Of a stretch of 64,000 nucleotides of DNA, positions 31,165-42,545 are shown piece after piece. A program made the position numbers and the translations under genes. Each line of letters starts with the position of its first letter. Position 1 is the stretch's first letter. The notes beneath the pieces were generated by a model that was not told where the DNA came from, ran no database searches, and saw only the letters and a program-made list of their open reading frames with translations. The DNA comes from Otatea glauca. Lineage: Eukaryota; Streptophyta; Magnoliopsida; Poales; Poaceae. The stretch is taken from the NCBI GenBank assembly GCA_036346275.1, contig JAYEVK010000193.1, positions 62,001 through 126,000 of the forward strand. The letters run 5' to 3'.

Positions 31165-31869
31165 TAACCAAACCATTAAATGGAAAACCCGCATAAATAA
31201 CCCACCATGGCACAATACCCCGTGGTTAGTGGGAATTAAACTCTGATCACCGGCCAAAGAGACAGGGCACCACACCGCTAGGTTATGATGCGGTTGACCC
31301 TACAAACCCATACTATGAACTAAATCGTAGGAGAACTAGCAAGGAGAAGGCATTAAACATTTTATTGATTTATCAAGTTAATAACAAGAGATAGGGAATT
31401 TATGCCGGTATGTTTTCCCTTGATATAGGACCAAGAACTCAGTATGATAAGATGTAATATAAGAGGTGAACAATAACCTCTATGTCTGTACCCCAAAGGC
31501 AGTGAATACTCTTCGTAAAGTAACATGTGTTATTCTCGTGTTATTATGCTATAATAATAACAATATATGAAAAATTGAATTAAGAAACACCTATTTATTA
31601 GCCGAAAGTATACTTTTTTGTGACAACTGACAAAACAAGAACTGTTTTTGTTTTTGTTACGCTTTCTGTATCAGAGCCAGTAGAGGTGGCATCCAGGACA
31701 ACAAACGTGCGCATTGCGTAATGTAAAAAAAAAGGTCGGAATAGCCAACTTATGAAAACACCATCCGCACGATCATAATTGAAAAGATGACATATCCCTG
31801 CAACGACAGCCACCAGACGAAGATCAGGCGGTCAGGAAGGGACCCTAGCGCCCGCCACTGCCAATTTAA
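31165..31869. other. No recognised gene
   Basis: This is the right continuation of the pre-insertion sequence of the hAT-like element. 31200-31310 has mixed composition with gaccaccggccaaag-like words but no convincing structure. 31320-31869 is AT-rich. A minus frame at 31598-31813 has no domain. Confidence 0.35.
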
Positions 31870-32064
31870 GGGCCTGTTTGTTTCATTTTTGGATTCTCTA
31901 AAAGCTGATTTTGGATTGTGATTGTAGAGAAGTTAGAATCTAAAAATACGTATGAAGTGGATTATAGATTCTAATGTATATGAGTAGACTGGATTGTGAA
32001 AATCGGATTTTAAAATCAAACTATTTATTTTTTATTTTGATTTTAGACCAGAATCAAACATCCC
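31870..32064. mobile_element. Possible Tourist-like MITE, 195 bp
   Basis: The left end is gggcctgtttgtttc; the right end, inverted, is gggatgtttgattc. The interior is AT-rich with complementary gattttgga / aaaatcaaa stretches. A clear 3-bp TTA/TAA duplication is not visible on the right, so the call is tentative. It lies just upstream of the EF-1alpha leader-like sequence. Confidence 0.45.
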
Positions 32065-32428
32065 GCTGGACCAAACCCGTGCTCATTCCCCTCCTACCGC
32101 GCTGCCGCCGCCTCTCTGTGCGCTTCTTTTCCTTCTTTCGAGGTCAGTCTCCGGATCCAATTACTCTTTATGAATTATTTTTAGCAGCTCTGGATCTACG
32201 CGCATGCTTCTGTTTGGTAGCCTTAATCAGCGAGTAGATCGAGTTTAAGGTGATTTTTGTGCGGATGCATGCTATTTTGGTCTGTGGTTTGATGGATTTG
32301 TTTGACCTCTTATCGTTGCTTCGATCTGTAGCTTTACTACGATATCTGCTTGTTATTCGCATCTTAATTTTGTTGGGTACTATAGGATTTGTGGATGGTC
32401 ATGTGGAATTGATAACGTTTACTTAAAT

Positions 32429-32549
32429 CTTGGTCGTTTTGCTGTCCGTGACATGAGACAGACGGTTGCTATTGGTGTCATCAAGATCGTTTGAGAAGAA
32501 GGACCCAACCGGCGCCTAGGTGACCAAGGCTGCTGCCAAGAAGAAATGA
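32429..32549 (+). pseudogene. EF-1alpha C-terminal coding remnant
   Basis: These are the last ~40 codons of EF-1alpha with one inserted base and one nonsense change. The terminal AAAKKK-stop is typical of plant copies. It is joined on its 5' side directly to intron-like sequence, which marks the deletion junction. Confidence 0.85.
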
Positions 32550-32599
32550 CTGGTTTGATTGTTGATCTATGTCTGAGGTTGAGATGACTAGCAGTTTTA

Positions 32600-32822
32600 G
32601 GCTCTGTTTGGTTGAGCTTCAGATTCCAGCTCCATCTCAGATCTGAATTTTGTAAGCTAAAATAAATTGAATTAAGTTTATATTTTTACTCTAAAATGTA
32701 AATAAAATGATCCACCTAAACATTCTTAATATGTCTACAACTCTAGCTCCACAGATCTGTGAAGCTAAAAATACTTAGCTCCACCAGATTCACAGATCTG
32801 ATGGAGCTGTACCAAATACACC
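32600..32822. mobile_element. Tourist-like MITE, 223 bp
   Basis: The left end is ggctctgtttgg and the right end is ccaaatacacc. The flanking sequence is ttta on both sides (32596-32599, 32823-32826), containing the TTA duplication of PIF/Harbinger elements. Inside are inverted words agctccatc.../...gatggagct and agatctg. It has split the 3' untranslated part of the EF-1alpha pseudogene, whose text resumes with gtgttggttaag. Confidence 0.8.
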
Positions 32823-33050
32823 TTTAGTGTTGGTTAAGTTTGGTTTACGGGCATTGTTGTTGCTGGGTAGACAGTACTTATTCAGCTGTTAGCAGCGCTG
32901 CTTGCGATTTGCCCTTGTTGATTTATGTTTTAATGTCTTTTAAGTACTGTCTTTATTTAAGCTTCGGCAAAAACTGGATGATATGAGACTGATTTGTGTT
33001 TTTATCGGCTGTGGAATGTGATTCCTTAGTTATCCTACTTTATCACTTGC

Positions 33051-33654
33051 TTTTTTATGTTGTGCAGCTGCCTGGATAGTGCTCTTCAGACCATATCTCG
33101 GATGCCACCGAAATCTAAAATGTTAGAATTTTGGACGAAATTCGGATTTTTTTTACCGGGATTTCCGAGATTTTTTGTCCGAAATTGTTGAAATTTTCGT
33201 AAATTTCAACCTAATGAAAAATGGTCTCTCGAGGCTTTAAAAAATTGGGGGAAATTGTGAAAAAATCATGCAACTATTTATGTACATTTCATATATGTTT
33301 GAATGCAAAATACTAAATTTGGTATCACAAAAATAAGTATGATATGTTTATATTTCCTATATGTTTTAGACTTTTAGGCTCATCTTCGTGTCTGTTTGGG
33401 TCTTCTGGCCAATCTTATTTGGTGACTTCTAGCTCTTACTTACCTTTATTAAACTTGGGAAGCGAAGCGACCAGGTGGGTCACCTGGGAAGATAAACGGG
33501 CAGGCGCGGGGAACGAAGTGTCACAGGCCAGGCGGGTCACACGGTGGCGCGTGGGGAGCGAAACGGGCATGTGCGGGGAATGACGCGTCACAGGCCACGC
33601 GGGAACCCAAATAGGACAGTGGCCCTCGAGTTATTCCACACCCAAAATTATACC
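33051..33654. other. Repeat debris without a gene
   Basis: 33090-33260 contains aaattcgg / tttccgag words similar to the arms of the hAT-like element 17302-31156. 33465-33610 holds a GC-rich imperfect direct repeat of about 70 bp (cgggcaggcgcggggaacg and cgggcatgtgcggggaatg). No coding function is apparent. Confidence 0.4.
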
Positions 33655-33659
33655 ATAGC

Positions 33660-36600
33660 AGTAACATTCCAAAATTTTCCATATTATTATTTTTATTGTT
33701 ATTTATGCATTTTGAGAATTTCTGAAATTTATTGGATTTTTCTGGAATTTATTATGAAATATGTATTTTGGCCTTTGAGAGGAAATTAATTAAATATAAA
33801 ATTTTACCAAAAATATTTTATTTAAGTCCAAAATGTCTTAAAGTATTTTTGAGATTTTTCTGGGATTTTTCATGATATTTTTATTGTATAAAACTAATTA
33901 AATGAATATTCAGAATTATTTTAAAAGCAAAAACGCAGAAAAATCTTATAAACAGTGTTGGGCCAGGCTCATCACTGTTGGGCGCGTGGGCCGTAGTCGT
34001 TCAGCCCGAGCCGGCCCGTTCCATTTGAAACCCTAACCCTAATCTTGTCGCCGCTAGATCTTGATCCATCGGCTGAGATCTCGTCGCGTCGTCGCAAGTT
34101 TTCGATCGCCTGATTAGACCAACGTGGACGATCGAGACGTAGCCACATCAGCAAGCCGTATCATCGCCGAACTCCGCCGTCACAGCGGTTTCCTCCGCAT
34201 ATCTCTCACCGGATACGGACGTCGAGGGCTCTATTTAAGGCGCCGAAGGCCGCATTGGGATCTCTGCAAGCCGCCGCATCTTTTGTCCAACGTGCGCTCA
34301 CCGAGACGTGCCCTATCCGCCGCACGAGCCCGTTGGAGTTGCCACCTCTGTCGCCGCTATCTTTGCTCGTTTCTGTCGCCGTTGAGCCGTCTCCGCCGTC
34401 ACCGATGGTACCATCGTACTCGCCGTGCCAAGACGCTTCTACTGCGTCTGATAACGTCGCCGGAGGCTCTTTGGAGCGCCGTTGTGTCGTCGTCTTCCTC
34501 CGCTCCGGTGAAAACACGTCGCCGTGCCGCCATCTTCGTCGGAAAGCTTCAGTGACCGTTGGATCTTCAACCAACGATCACGATCAAACCACGTCGCCCA
34601 TCAACAATAAAGCTCATCTTTAAGCAAGCATCGTTGGATCTAATCGCACAGTCAGGTTTTCGCTGCGTCACAGTCAGCCGCTGCCGTTCGATCTGATCAG
34701 ACCCGTGGATGTGCGCCGCGTGTCGAGCATCGGCACGGGCGGCGGCGAGCCAATCCGATGGCGCCGTGTGTTGGGCGTGGGGGCCGAAGCGTCGTGCACC
34801 AGGTGCACGGTGGACCGGCCAGCGTCGTGAGCCAAGTCTATAGACCGTGGACGCGTGTCGATCTCTGATTGGTCCGAAGACTCGCTGACGTCATAATTGT
34901 GTTTTTCGTTGGAAAATAATCTGATTGGAAATTCTACGATGCTGACATCATCATGAGGTCACGCTGACAACATAAATGCGGTTTTTCAGTATAAAAATAA
35001 TTAAGGAAAATCGGATTTTCTATTTTCTGTATTTTCAGCATTTATTTCAATCTTTGAAAGGCTATAACTTCTGCATTTTAACTCGGATTTGGGTGATTAA
35101 AATTTTTAAAAATTTATAAAATTGAGATCTATTTAATGATGAATTTTATTTAATTTTTGGAGTTCATTTACTCTCTGTTTTGGTATTTATTTGCTTTTCT
35201 CCTTCGGTTCGTGTAGACGTTGAATTGTGCGACGCTTCGGAGGAGGATCCGTCAACTCAAGATCAAGTTTCAGAGCAAGACCAGAACCTATTTCAAGGCA
35301 AGTTGTGCTTTGATCATGTTGAACCCATGTTTATAAAGTCGCTATATTATTTTACTCTATTGCATGTTATTTCACATATACAATTGTTTCAAATTATATT
35401 GGGACTAGCTATTATACCAATTGATATATACCCTACCTTGTCATTTGTATGCCATGATCTATTGTCACCTTAGATTGGTTCACTATAGTTGGTTAATACT
35501 AAAATCAACATGGAATGTTAGATCGTATTAGTTGCTTAGCCATACCACGTCATCACATGTACATGAATCATCAATGATTAATCTTGACTAATGGAATATG
35601 GAACAATGATGTGAACTTGTGTGTCATGTGAGATCACACAATGAGATTGAGCTGTAGTGGCGAGTCATGTCACGCAACGATGTTGAATTGTTGATGGCAC
35701 GTGGTGCTTGGTAATCAACTTGGGTGGTAATCACTTAGATTGGGGCAAGTGACAAGGGGTGAGTATGCCAAGGTGGGCCTGATGGCCAAAGGGTATGTGG
35801 AAGTCTTGCTTCGATCGCCCTAAGGACTTAACCTTGCAAGCCTTTGACCTGAGTCAATCATGCAACCACATGTCTGGTATGGGACAGCTTAGCTGATTAA
35901 TTTGCAATGTCTTAGTTTGGTACTATCATTGGTAGTGTGAGTTCCCGAGTTATGGAGTAATTCACAAGGCGCAAGAGGGGGTCCTGGTTGTGGTTTTCAG
36001 ATCCACTAGTGTTGAAACCTTAGCGGGTAGTATCAGGTTAAGGTAGTGCATTGTAAAGGCTTTGTTATAATCACTCGTCTTTGTGGTGTATGGTTGTATC
36101 GTGTGGGTAAAATGCATAACCTCTGCAGAGTGTAAATCTATTCGGATAGCCGTGCTCGCGGTATTGAGCAATGCTCGAGAATTATAATTAAGGGTTAGTT
36201 TAATTAAATGAAAAACTTGGTTGGGATGACGGAATTGCCATGTGGAAGGTTGAACTTGACTTAGAGTTGGAAACTTGGTTTACTTGAGAAATGTTGAATC
36301 TATCTATTACTGTTATTTGTTTTACAGTCTTTACAATCTATTTATTGTATTTGTTCTAAACGCTGCTTATTGCAAAATAGCCATAATAGCCTTTTCCTTT
36401 GGAATAAGCCTTGCATATAGTTACATAGAATTGCATTCTGTGCGCAACTTGTTGAGTGCTTTAAGTACTCACCCTTTCCAAACAACAATAATCAACAGTT
36501 GAAGAGTCTACACCTTTGTTGTAGGAGGAGCTCCAGGATGACGTGAGTCGTTAGGGTCCGAACCTTGTCAGTTGCCTGTGGTGAACTGATGAGCCATCTA

Positions 36601-36841
36601 CTTCTTCTACTTTCCACTGCTTATTTCCTAGTTTATATTTCCAATCTAGCCCTGCGTGGCTTAATAATGTAAGTTGGTCATAAGATCATACACTTAGCTA
36701 TATCAATAAATGGAGTATTATTATTATTATCGTTGAGTATGATGTAATATGTATCAATGTTAAGCTGTGTGCACTAGCATTGATCCTGAGACTAGTGCGG
36801 TAAACACAGTGGGTTCGAATCAGTGGATTCGAGTCCTTACA
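33660..36841 (+). mobile_element. Gypsy-type solo LTR, 3.2 kb
   Basis: The start is agtaacattccaaaatttt, a decayed form of the TGTAACA-C-CCAAAATTT start common in long Gypsy (Tekay-like) LTRs of grasses. The end is gattcgagtccttaca. The 5-bp duplication atagc is perfect (33655-33659 and 36842-36846). A TATA-like ctatttaagg lies at 34231-34240, followed by a GC-rich transcribed part. No internal region remains. Frames within it (34124-34623, both strands) arise from GC-rich composition and are not genes. Confidence 0.85.
34231..34240 (+). promoter_or_regulatory. TATA-like box in Gypsy LTR
   Basis: The sequence ctatttaagg is in the plus orientation, about 570 bp from the LTR start and before a GC-rich stretch. 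This placement supports the plus orientation of the LTR. Confidence 0.5.
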
Positions 36842-36916
36842 ATAGCAGCCAAGTTTCAATATTTCAGACCAAAATTATGTCATAGCAGCCAAGTTTCAAT
36901 ATTCCACACCCAAAAT
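36842..36916. repeat. ~41-bp tandem duplication interrupted by the Gypsy LTR
   Basis: The phrase catagcagccaagtttcaatatt occurs in partial or full form around 36842 and 36882, and cacacccaaaattat occurs at both 33637-33651 and 36905-36919. With the LTR and one duplication removed, the text reads as about two and a half copies of a ~41-bp unit in front of the dioxygenase fragment. Confidence 0.65.
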
Positions 36917-37155
36917 TATGTCCAAGCACTCGTGGACATCGACGTCTACAGCCGCTTGGTGCAGTACATCCAGCCACACGACCTCCGCCCGGCCCCTCCC
37001 TCGATGGTGTGTGCAGCGTGGGACGCCTTCCACATCATCAACCACGGGGTCCCGCTGGGGCTGCTCGATGCGATGCGCGGTGCCGAGCTGGCCTTCTTCC
37101 ACGTGCCCATGGTAGAGAAGGTCTAGTTCGGCTGCTACCAGTGCAAGGGCATCGC
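36917..37155 (+). pseudogene. 2-oxoglutarate/Fe(II) dioxygenase fragment, 5' part
   Basis: The translation gives LVDIDVYSRLVQYI, then AWDAFHIINHGVPLGLLDAM, then AELAFFHVPMVEKV, which is the N-terminal (DIOX_N-type) domain of plant 2-oxoglutarate-dependent dioxygenases; the NHGVP motif is diagnostic. A TAG at 37124-37126 interrupts it, and the frame then continues FGCYQCKG up to the Sirevirus LTR. No start codon, catalytic HxD or RxS part is present. The enzyme family hydroxylates or desaturates small molecules such as hormones and flavonoids; the exact member cannot be told. Coding resumes at 40443. Confidence 0.75.
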
Positions 37156-37930
37156 TGTAAGATCGAGGATGCCGACTAGAAGGGGGTGAATAGATGGTTT
37201 TTACAAATTTCTCCTACGATTAATTACTCGCCTAAGTACCCCTATATCAAAACCTTAACGATAAATAATGCGGAAGCGATAAACTAAGGTTTTGACAATT
37301 AAGACCTAAATCAACTAGACTCACTATGTGCCCTAACTATCTTTGTCTCTAAGAATAATTTGCAATCCTAAAGACAAGCAATCAATCAATTTAATTCTAT
37401 GAATATAAATTGCTTGAATATAAATAAAAAATAGAATGCAAAATACAAAGAGACACAATACTATTTATCGTGGTGTTTGGAGACTTGCCGGTCTCCCCTA
37501 ATCCACGTTGAGGTTAGTCCAAACATATTGGACTATCCACGAATTGAGCACCCACCTCGAATCCACTAGTGGTAGCTCTTTCCCCCTCCGGGTAGGCGAG
37601 CTCCGACCTTCACAACTTTGTCAGGCTTCTCACAACCTCCGTTGAGAAGCTCACCGCGCATGACGCCTCCACACGCCGTCTAGGTGTCGGCAAACACCAA
37701 GGGTAACAAGTCAAGCCTTCTAACTTGAACTCCACCAAGTACATCACATGTACAATGGTGATCACCGAGTGCAACACATGCACAAGAGGCTCTCAATCCA
37801 CTCCTATTTGCAACACATGCAATTAGAGCTCACTCTTAGCTTAAGAACCAAATTTGAGAAGGCAATACATGCACTTCACTCCCACAAACACCCAAATGAA
37901 CCAACAACCAGCAAATGCCCCCAAGACCTC

Positions 37931-37939
37931 CTTTTATAG
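37931..37939 (-). promoter_or_regulatory. TATA box of minus-strand Sirevirus solo LTR
   Basis: The minus strand reads ctataaaag. It lies about 50 bp beyond the last repeat box, the same layout as in the other Sirevirus LTRs of the window. Confidence 0.65.
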
Positions 37940-38469
37940 CCTCACAAAGAAAACTAGCCATTTTGGGGGCAATTTTAGAAAATTTAGCAAATCCGGTACT
38001 ACCGTCCTTCTAGGGCCGGTAATACCGGCGCCCAAGCCAACAGCTAGAAAACTAGCCATTGCGCAGGAAACTCGGTACTACAGTAAGCAAAATCCCGATA
38101 GTACCGCTCCAGCGGTAGTACCGACCCCAACAGGCGGTACTGCCGGACCTAGCGCAACTCAAAAAATACGCTTCTCTGGAAAATAGCTACCGACGATCAG
38201 GCGTCGGTACTACCGCACCTCCGGCAGTACTGCCCATCGACCCCGGTAGCTCCGGCCTTCAAACACGGAGAAAACGAGCTCTTCTGGAAAATAGCAACTG
38301 GCCTCACGCGTGGTACTACAAACCTTCGATAGTACTGGCTCCCAAACAGCGGTAGTACCGGCCCAGCGGTGCTATCGGCTTTACACCTACGGTACTGCCG
38401 AATTTCCAGATAAAATCAAATTTCACACATAAATCTTTTCTTTTCAAATCAAACAATAATAAGGATTGA

Positions 38470-38970
38470 TTCTTCAAGCCATGTGATGATCAACACATGA
38501 TCAAGTCAATTTGCAAAACACATTTGCAAACCCTATTCACATTCTCCAAAGAATCACATAAATTTTTTAATTTATTTGCAAAACACATTTGTAAATAAAT
38601 CAAGAACCTATGAGATCGATCCTTTTAGCCATGTGATGATCAACACATGATCAAGTCAATATGCAAAACACATTTGCAAACCCTATTCACATGCTCTAGG
38701 ATCGAAACTCATAACCTACAGCTTATTTGCAAATAACAAATCCATTCAATTTAAAGTCAAATCTTAAGCCATAATATGATCAACACACAATCCTAACATT
38801 TTGCAAAACACATTTGCACCTGCTTATCTCATGCTCCAAGATAAGAAGCATAAACAACAATATTTTGCAAAAACACATTTGCAAACACAAAGCATAAAAC
38901 AATACTTAGCCTTGTGATGATCAACACATGATCAAAACACAAGCTAAGACTCTGATGCATGAGCTCTCTC
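38470..38970. repeat. Diverged direct repeats inside solo LTR
   Basis: The block catgtgatgatcaacacatg starts near 38480 and 38631 and is followed in both by tgcaaaacacatttgcaaac. Weaker copies start near 38771 and 38914. Spacing is roughly 140-150 bp. It is non-coding. Confidence 0.7.
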
Positions 38971-40442
38971 CTTTTGCAACACATGCGAAACTTAGCTCCA
39001 TGCAGAAACCGCTTAAACCAAATTGCATGATCTATTTCCCTTTTTGCAACACATGCAAATTCATAGCTCCATGCAAAATCAAAATCAATTAAGATTCAAT
39101 AAGAAGCAAGCATGAGCTCCCTTATTTGCAACACATGCAAATACTTAGCTCATGCAAAATCCAAATAAGAGAGTGAGTTAGAATGAACTGGATTGAGTTC
39201 ATCAACACATGATGAAGCTCAAGCTAAATGACTCAACCTCTCTTAATAGTATGGCAAACCTAACTAGAAACCCGGTCTCTCAACCAACCACCGAGACCAG
39301 TAAAAGACTAGGAACACATCCTTAGCCTATCTAGTTATACCTTTGCCTCTAGCGATCCACTTGGAGCTTCTATGATATCCAATCATCTTCTCTCCAGGAT
39401 CGAGATCTCATCTCATTCATCAACACTGGATGAACTCTGTTGCTCTTCTCTTCGGGGTCTCCTCTTGAAGCTCATCAACACATGATGACTTCTTCCCGAT
39501 TCTTTATTATCGTTGGACTTAACCTACTTCATAACTCATGGAAGAATGTTAGTCCAACAAATCCAGATGTCTCAATCATTAATTGCACTCCATTAACACA
39601 TAATGGGTGCCCCAAGATCGATTGAGCACAACCCAAATCAATTTGAATGATTAATTGTGTCTTGAGTACATTGATGCAACTGATGCTTCATTATACTCAA
39701 GAGCTTTTCGTTTGTCCTTAATCAACAAAGGAACACCATCAACACATGATGAAGCGTTCTTTAATTTATTGAAATACATCTGAACTCAATTTAAATTTTA
39801 TTTAAATTGACACGAGTATATATTAACTACACAAGTTTCATATACTCATTTTTATGGTTACTAGGTAATAATCCAAATTATGTTAGAGTGGTGGAAAGGG
39901 ATTAGTACTCTTAATACCATCAATAATAGGATAAACTCCACAAAAACTTGTACATATAAATAATTTACTTTGAATCAATATGCACAATTTATGTTTGGGA
40001 ATGCGTTGAAGTTTATCCTAAGATACCATGAGTATACTACAACTAGGCAAGTTAATCTATACTCAAGGTTTTGTTTTAATGTCTTGACCCTTTATATTAT
40101 TTGGCCAGAAGACATGGATCAATACTATTGAAACATCAAGTAAAAGTATAAACTTCCCCTAGATTTGTGCATTCATGTAATATATGGAATTGGAAACATA
40201 ATGCACATCTTTAATGTATAAGCAATGGAAGAGTTCATCATTTAACTTGAATCCTAAGTATGCAATAGGATAATAAAATGAATACGAGTGCATACCTTGG
40301 GTTTTTCATTTTCCATCCAAATTTAAGACTAATAAGAATAAAGCTCAATAAACATGTTAGTCTCATAATGATTAGATTTGTCACTAAACAAGGATTAAGC
40401 ATTAGTCTAAGATCAATCACCAAAACCAATGGAGCTGAACTT

Positions 40443-40502
40443 ATAGCCGTCACCAAGGGGTACAACAGCCGCATGCTCACCAACGACAACTATGTTCTCG
40501 AA
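40443..40502 (+). pseudogene. 2-oxoglutarate/Fe(II) dioxygenase fragment, 3' part
   Basis: The frame reads VTKGYNSRMLTNDNYVLE, which matches the stretch that follows the NHGVP domain in this family (typically SEGYGSRML...VLDW). It continues in the same frame as the 5' part once the LTR is set aside. It stops matching at about 40502, where AT-rich hAT-like sequence begins. The catalytic domain is missing. Confidence 0.65.
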
Positions 40503-40777
40503 ATTTACCAAAATTTCTACATGTATTCCTCATAAATTGCATTATAATTCTCCACAAAAAATTGGCACCAAATCTGGCCCAAAAACAATAAAAAAAAACC
40601 AGTCCAAAAACATGAATTTCGGTGAAATTTTGGCGAATTTTTTGAAATCAATGTAGCAATTTGAATTTTTTTTCAATTTTTTTATTCCACCAGGATTTTG
40701 AATCTCATCCCCGGCCAAAATCCAAAGTCTCGATCAAAATTTCTAAAATTTCACTAGGATTTTGAACCGTGCTTGGT
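40503..40777. repeat. Fragment related to hAT-like right arm
   Basis: The series tctggccc, aaacatgaatttcgg, gtagcaatttgaattttttt and attttgaaccgtg parallels, in order, the right arm of the element ending at 31156 (tccggccc, aaacacgaaatttcgg, gtagcaatttcaaattttttt, attttgaacctt). The left arm and target duplication are not found. Confidence 0.6.
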
Positions 40778-41084
40778 GTGCTGTGTTAAAAACTGAACCC
40801 CTTCTATGTTGCCTAGTGACCAGGTTTGACGCTTTTATCTAGAGTGCTACTATCAACGGTATTGCAAAGTTTCATACTATTTCAGTAAGTTCTAAGAGAA
40901 TGGTTGAAATGTTTCATGTTTTAGTGAGTTTTGTGTGTTTCTAGAAGTTTCTAGAATGATATTAGTCAAAGTTTTAACAAGTTTTAGATTTTGGAACTCA
41001 AGTTTATGAAGTCTTAATGAGTTTCAACAAGTTTGAATAAGTTTCAATAGATTTCGAATAAGTTTTCAAGAAGTTTCAGTGAAC
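40778..41084. repeat. Degenerate aagtttcaa-type repeat, no gene
   Basis: From about 40870 to 41080 the sequence is dominated by short degenerate units (agtttcaataagttt). It is the left flank of the Sirevirus at 41090. The sequence continues at 54477 beyond that element. Confidence 0.45.
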
Positions 41085-41773
41085 TCACCTGAAAGGATCA
41101 AGTTGGCCTAGAGGGGGGGTGAATAGGTAACTTTTTAAAAATATCTAAAAGTTTGGAAAAACTTTTCTCAATAAAAAATTAGAGCAGAAGCAATTGCATA
41201 AATATCAGGCACAATACTGGTTCAAGAGAAAAGAGTTCGAAATAGAAGCAGAAGAAACAACACGAATAGAAAAGTAACTCAGAAACAGGGGAACACAAGA
41301 ATTTTTCAACGAGGTTCAGAGATCACTCCTACGCCCCCGTTAGAGCACTTCTTTGGAAGTATTGCTCCACCAAACAGCTATTTTCAAATAGCTTTTGGTT
41401 ATCCACTATCTTGACTCTTTCACTACTCCAGTGAGGTGAGTCTCAACCCTTCACAGCAATGGTGGCCTTCCACAAACACTATTGGATAGGTCGCACCAAC
41501 AACTTCTCCAACCGTCTAGAAACAGCTAGTTCCAAGAGTAATAGACTATCCACAAGCCCTGTCTCTTGGTTCAGTAGCTAGACTCAACTAGATTTAGCTT
41601 GGAGCAAGTACTCTTAGCAAATCAGAAAGATGGTTTGTAATTTTCTGAGTTGAAGCTCAAAACTCTTTGATGGAATGAAGCTTGGAAATCTCAAGGATCA
41701 AAGAGTTGTATGTGAATGAAAAGATGTTCAGAATGTGAAAAGGTAATCGCACATATTTCTTGAGCACAGGCCA

Positions 41774-41783
41774 TCTATATATA
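41774..41783 (-). promoter_or_regulatory. TATA box in 3' LTR
   Basis: The sequence ctatatatag is the same on both strands; orientation is inferred from the element. It is conserved in the 5' LTR at 53351-53360, about 135 bp downstream of the first hairpin box. Confidence 0.75.
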
Positions 41784-41917
41784 GCTCCTGAACAGAGATA
41801 ACCGTTACACCTGTCTTTTACCTGTTGGGAGTTGGCAGGGTAGATGGGGTAGGTCAACAGCTACCTTTTGAAAAAGATTTTCTAACAGAGCCAATCGAGA
41901 GTCAAACTGCACACACA

Positions 41918-42545
41918 CGCCGGACCGAAATTTTCGGTCCGGGGTACATGGTTCTGAGAGGCATAGTTGAGCTTTAACAGACCTAGTTGCGCCGGACCAA
42001 GAAAAACGGTCCGTCGAAAGGGTAAAAGATCAGATGATTTTTACTCGCATATAAAAAGGATTTTCATCGGACAGATAAACTTAGTCCGTCGAACAGGATT
42101 TAATTTAGCCAGGAAAGTCATGTTAGCGCAGGACCAGAAAAACAGGTTCACCGAACACATGATTTGATCTAACTTAGTACCAGAGGACAGAGTTTACGCA
42201 AGACCCACAAATATGGTCCGGCGTACAAATAAAAAGACTGGTTTTATCAGTAGAAAGCTTGTTTGCGCCGGACCGGAAAAGATGGTCCTACGTACACATA
42301 GAATTGAGATCATTATCATGCTCTAATGCTCTGATACTTTAGTATGGACCAGAAAGATAATTGAGGCGAAATAATTTTATGTTGGACTAACACTAATGAG
42401 AGAAATTAGATTTGTCCGATGAATATTTGATATAAGTAAAGAAGATGATTCTTAACGCAGGACCCAACAGGTTGGTCCGGCATACATGATGTGCGCTCAG
42501 AAGGAAAATTTCTTCAGCGCTGGACCAAAAAGGTTGGTCCGGCAT
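41918..42545. repeat. GGACC...GGTCC hairpin box array in U3
   Basis: At least eight imperfect palindromes share arms gcgccggacc and ggtccggcgt with a short A-rich loop. The best is at 41920-41942 (ccggaccgaaa / ttttcggtccgg). The same array lies at about 53490-54115 in the 5' LTR. The CGG...CCG core is the known Sirevirus repeated-motif signature. Long frames through it (41967-42167, 53539-53739) are not genes. Confidence 0.85.

Larger units (their letters stand above)
32080..33050 (+). pseudogene. EF-1alpha pseudogene, internally deleted
   Basis: Sequence 32429-32549 encodes the extreme C-terminus of translation elongation factor 1-alpha: GRFAVRDMRQTVA, then GVIK, KKDPTGA and VTKAAAKKK, with the stop at 32547-32549. 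An extra T near 32511 shifts the frame, and a TAG replaces the Lys codon after GA (about 32516). So the 121-bp remnant (40 codons plus one base) cannot be read through. Upstream, 32080-32428 looks like a CT-rich leader exon ending cgag|gtcagt and part of a leader intron. The ~1.2 kb of main coding sequence is absent. Downstream is a 3'-untranslated-like region, interrupted by a MITE at 32600-32822. EF-1alpha delivers aminoacyl-tRNA to the ribosome; this copy cannot. Confidence 0.8.
37156..40442 (-). mobile_element. Sirevirus solo LTR, ~3.3 kb, inside dioxygenase fragment
   Basis: The left end is tgtaagatcgaggatgccg, followed by the gggggtgaatag typical of Sirevirus LTR ends. Target repeats are atcgc (37151-37155) and atagc (40443-40447). 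Removing the LTR and one repeat restores a continuous dioxygenase frame (…KGIA|VTKGY…), which supports these borders. The last bases at the right (…gaactt) have lost the usual CA, so that edge is uncertain by a few bases. On the minus strand a TATA box (ctataaaag, 37939-37931) lies downstream of CGGTACTACCG-type boxes (37990-38400). 38470-39000 has repeated gatgatcaacacatgatcaa blocks. Confidence 0.78.

Noticed and set aside
34124..34623. Frames of 122-143 codons on both strands
   Set aside because: They lie in the GC-rich transcribed part of a Gypsy LTR with clear ends and target duplication; text is Arg/Ser-rich on all strands.
38470..39000. CRISPR-like regularly spaced repeats (gatgatcaacacatgatcaa)
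   Set aside because: Repeats are long, diverged, spaced ~140-150 bp and lie in a plant LTR; they are ordinary LTR subrepeats.
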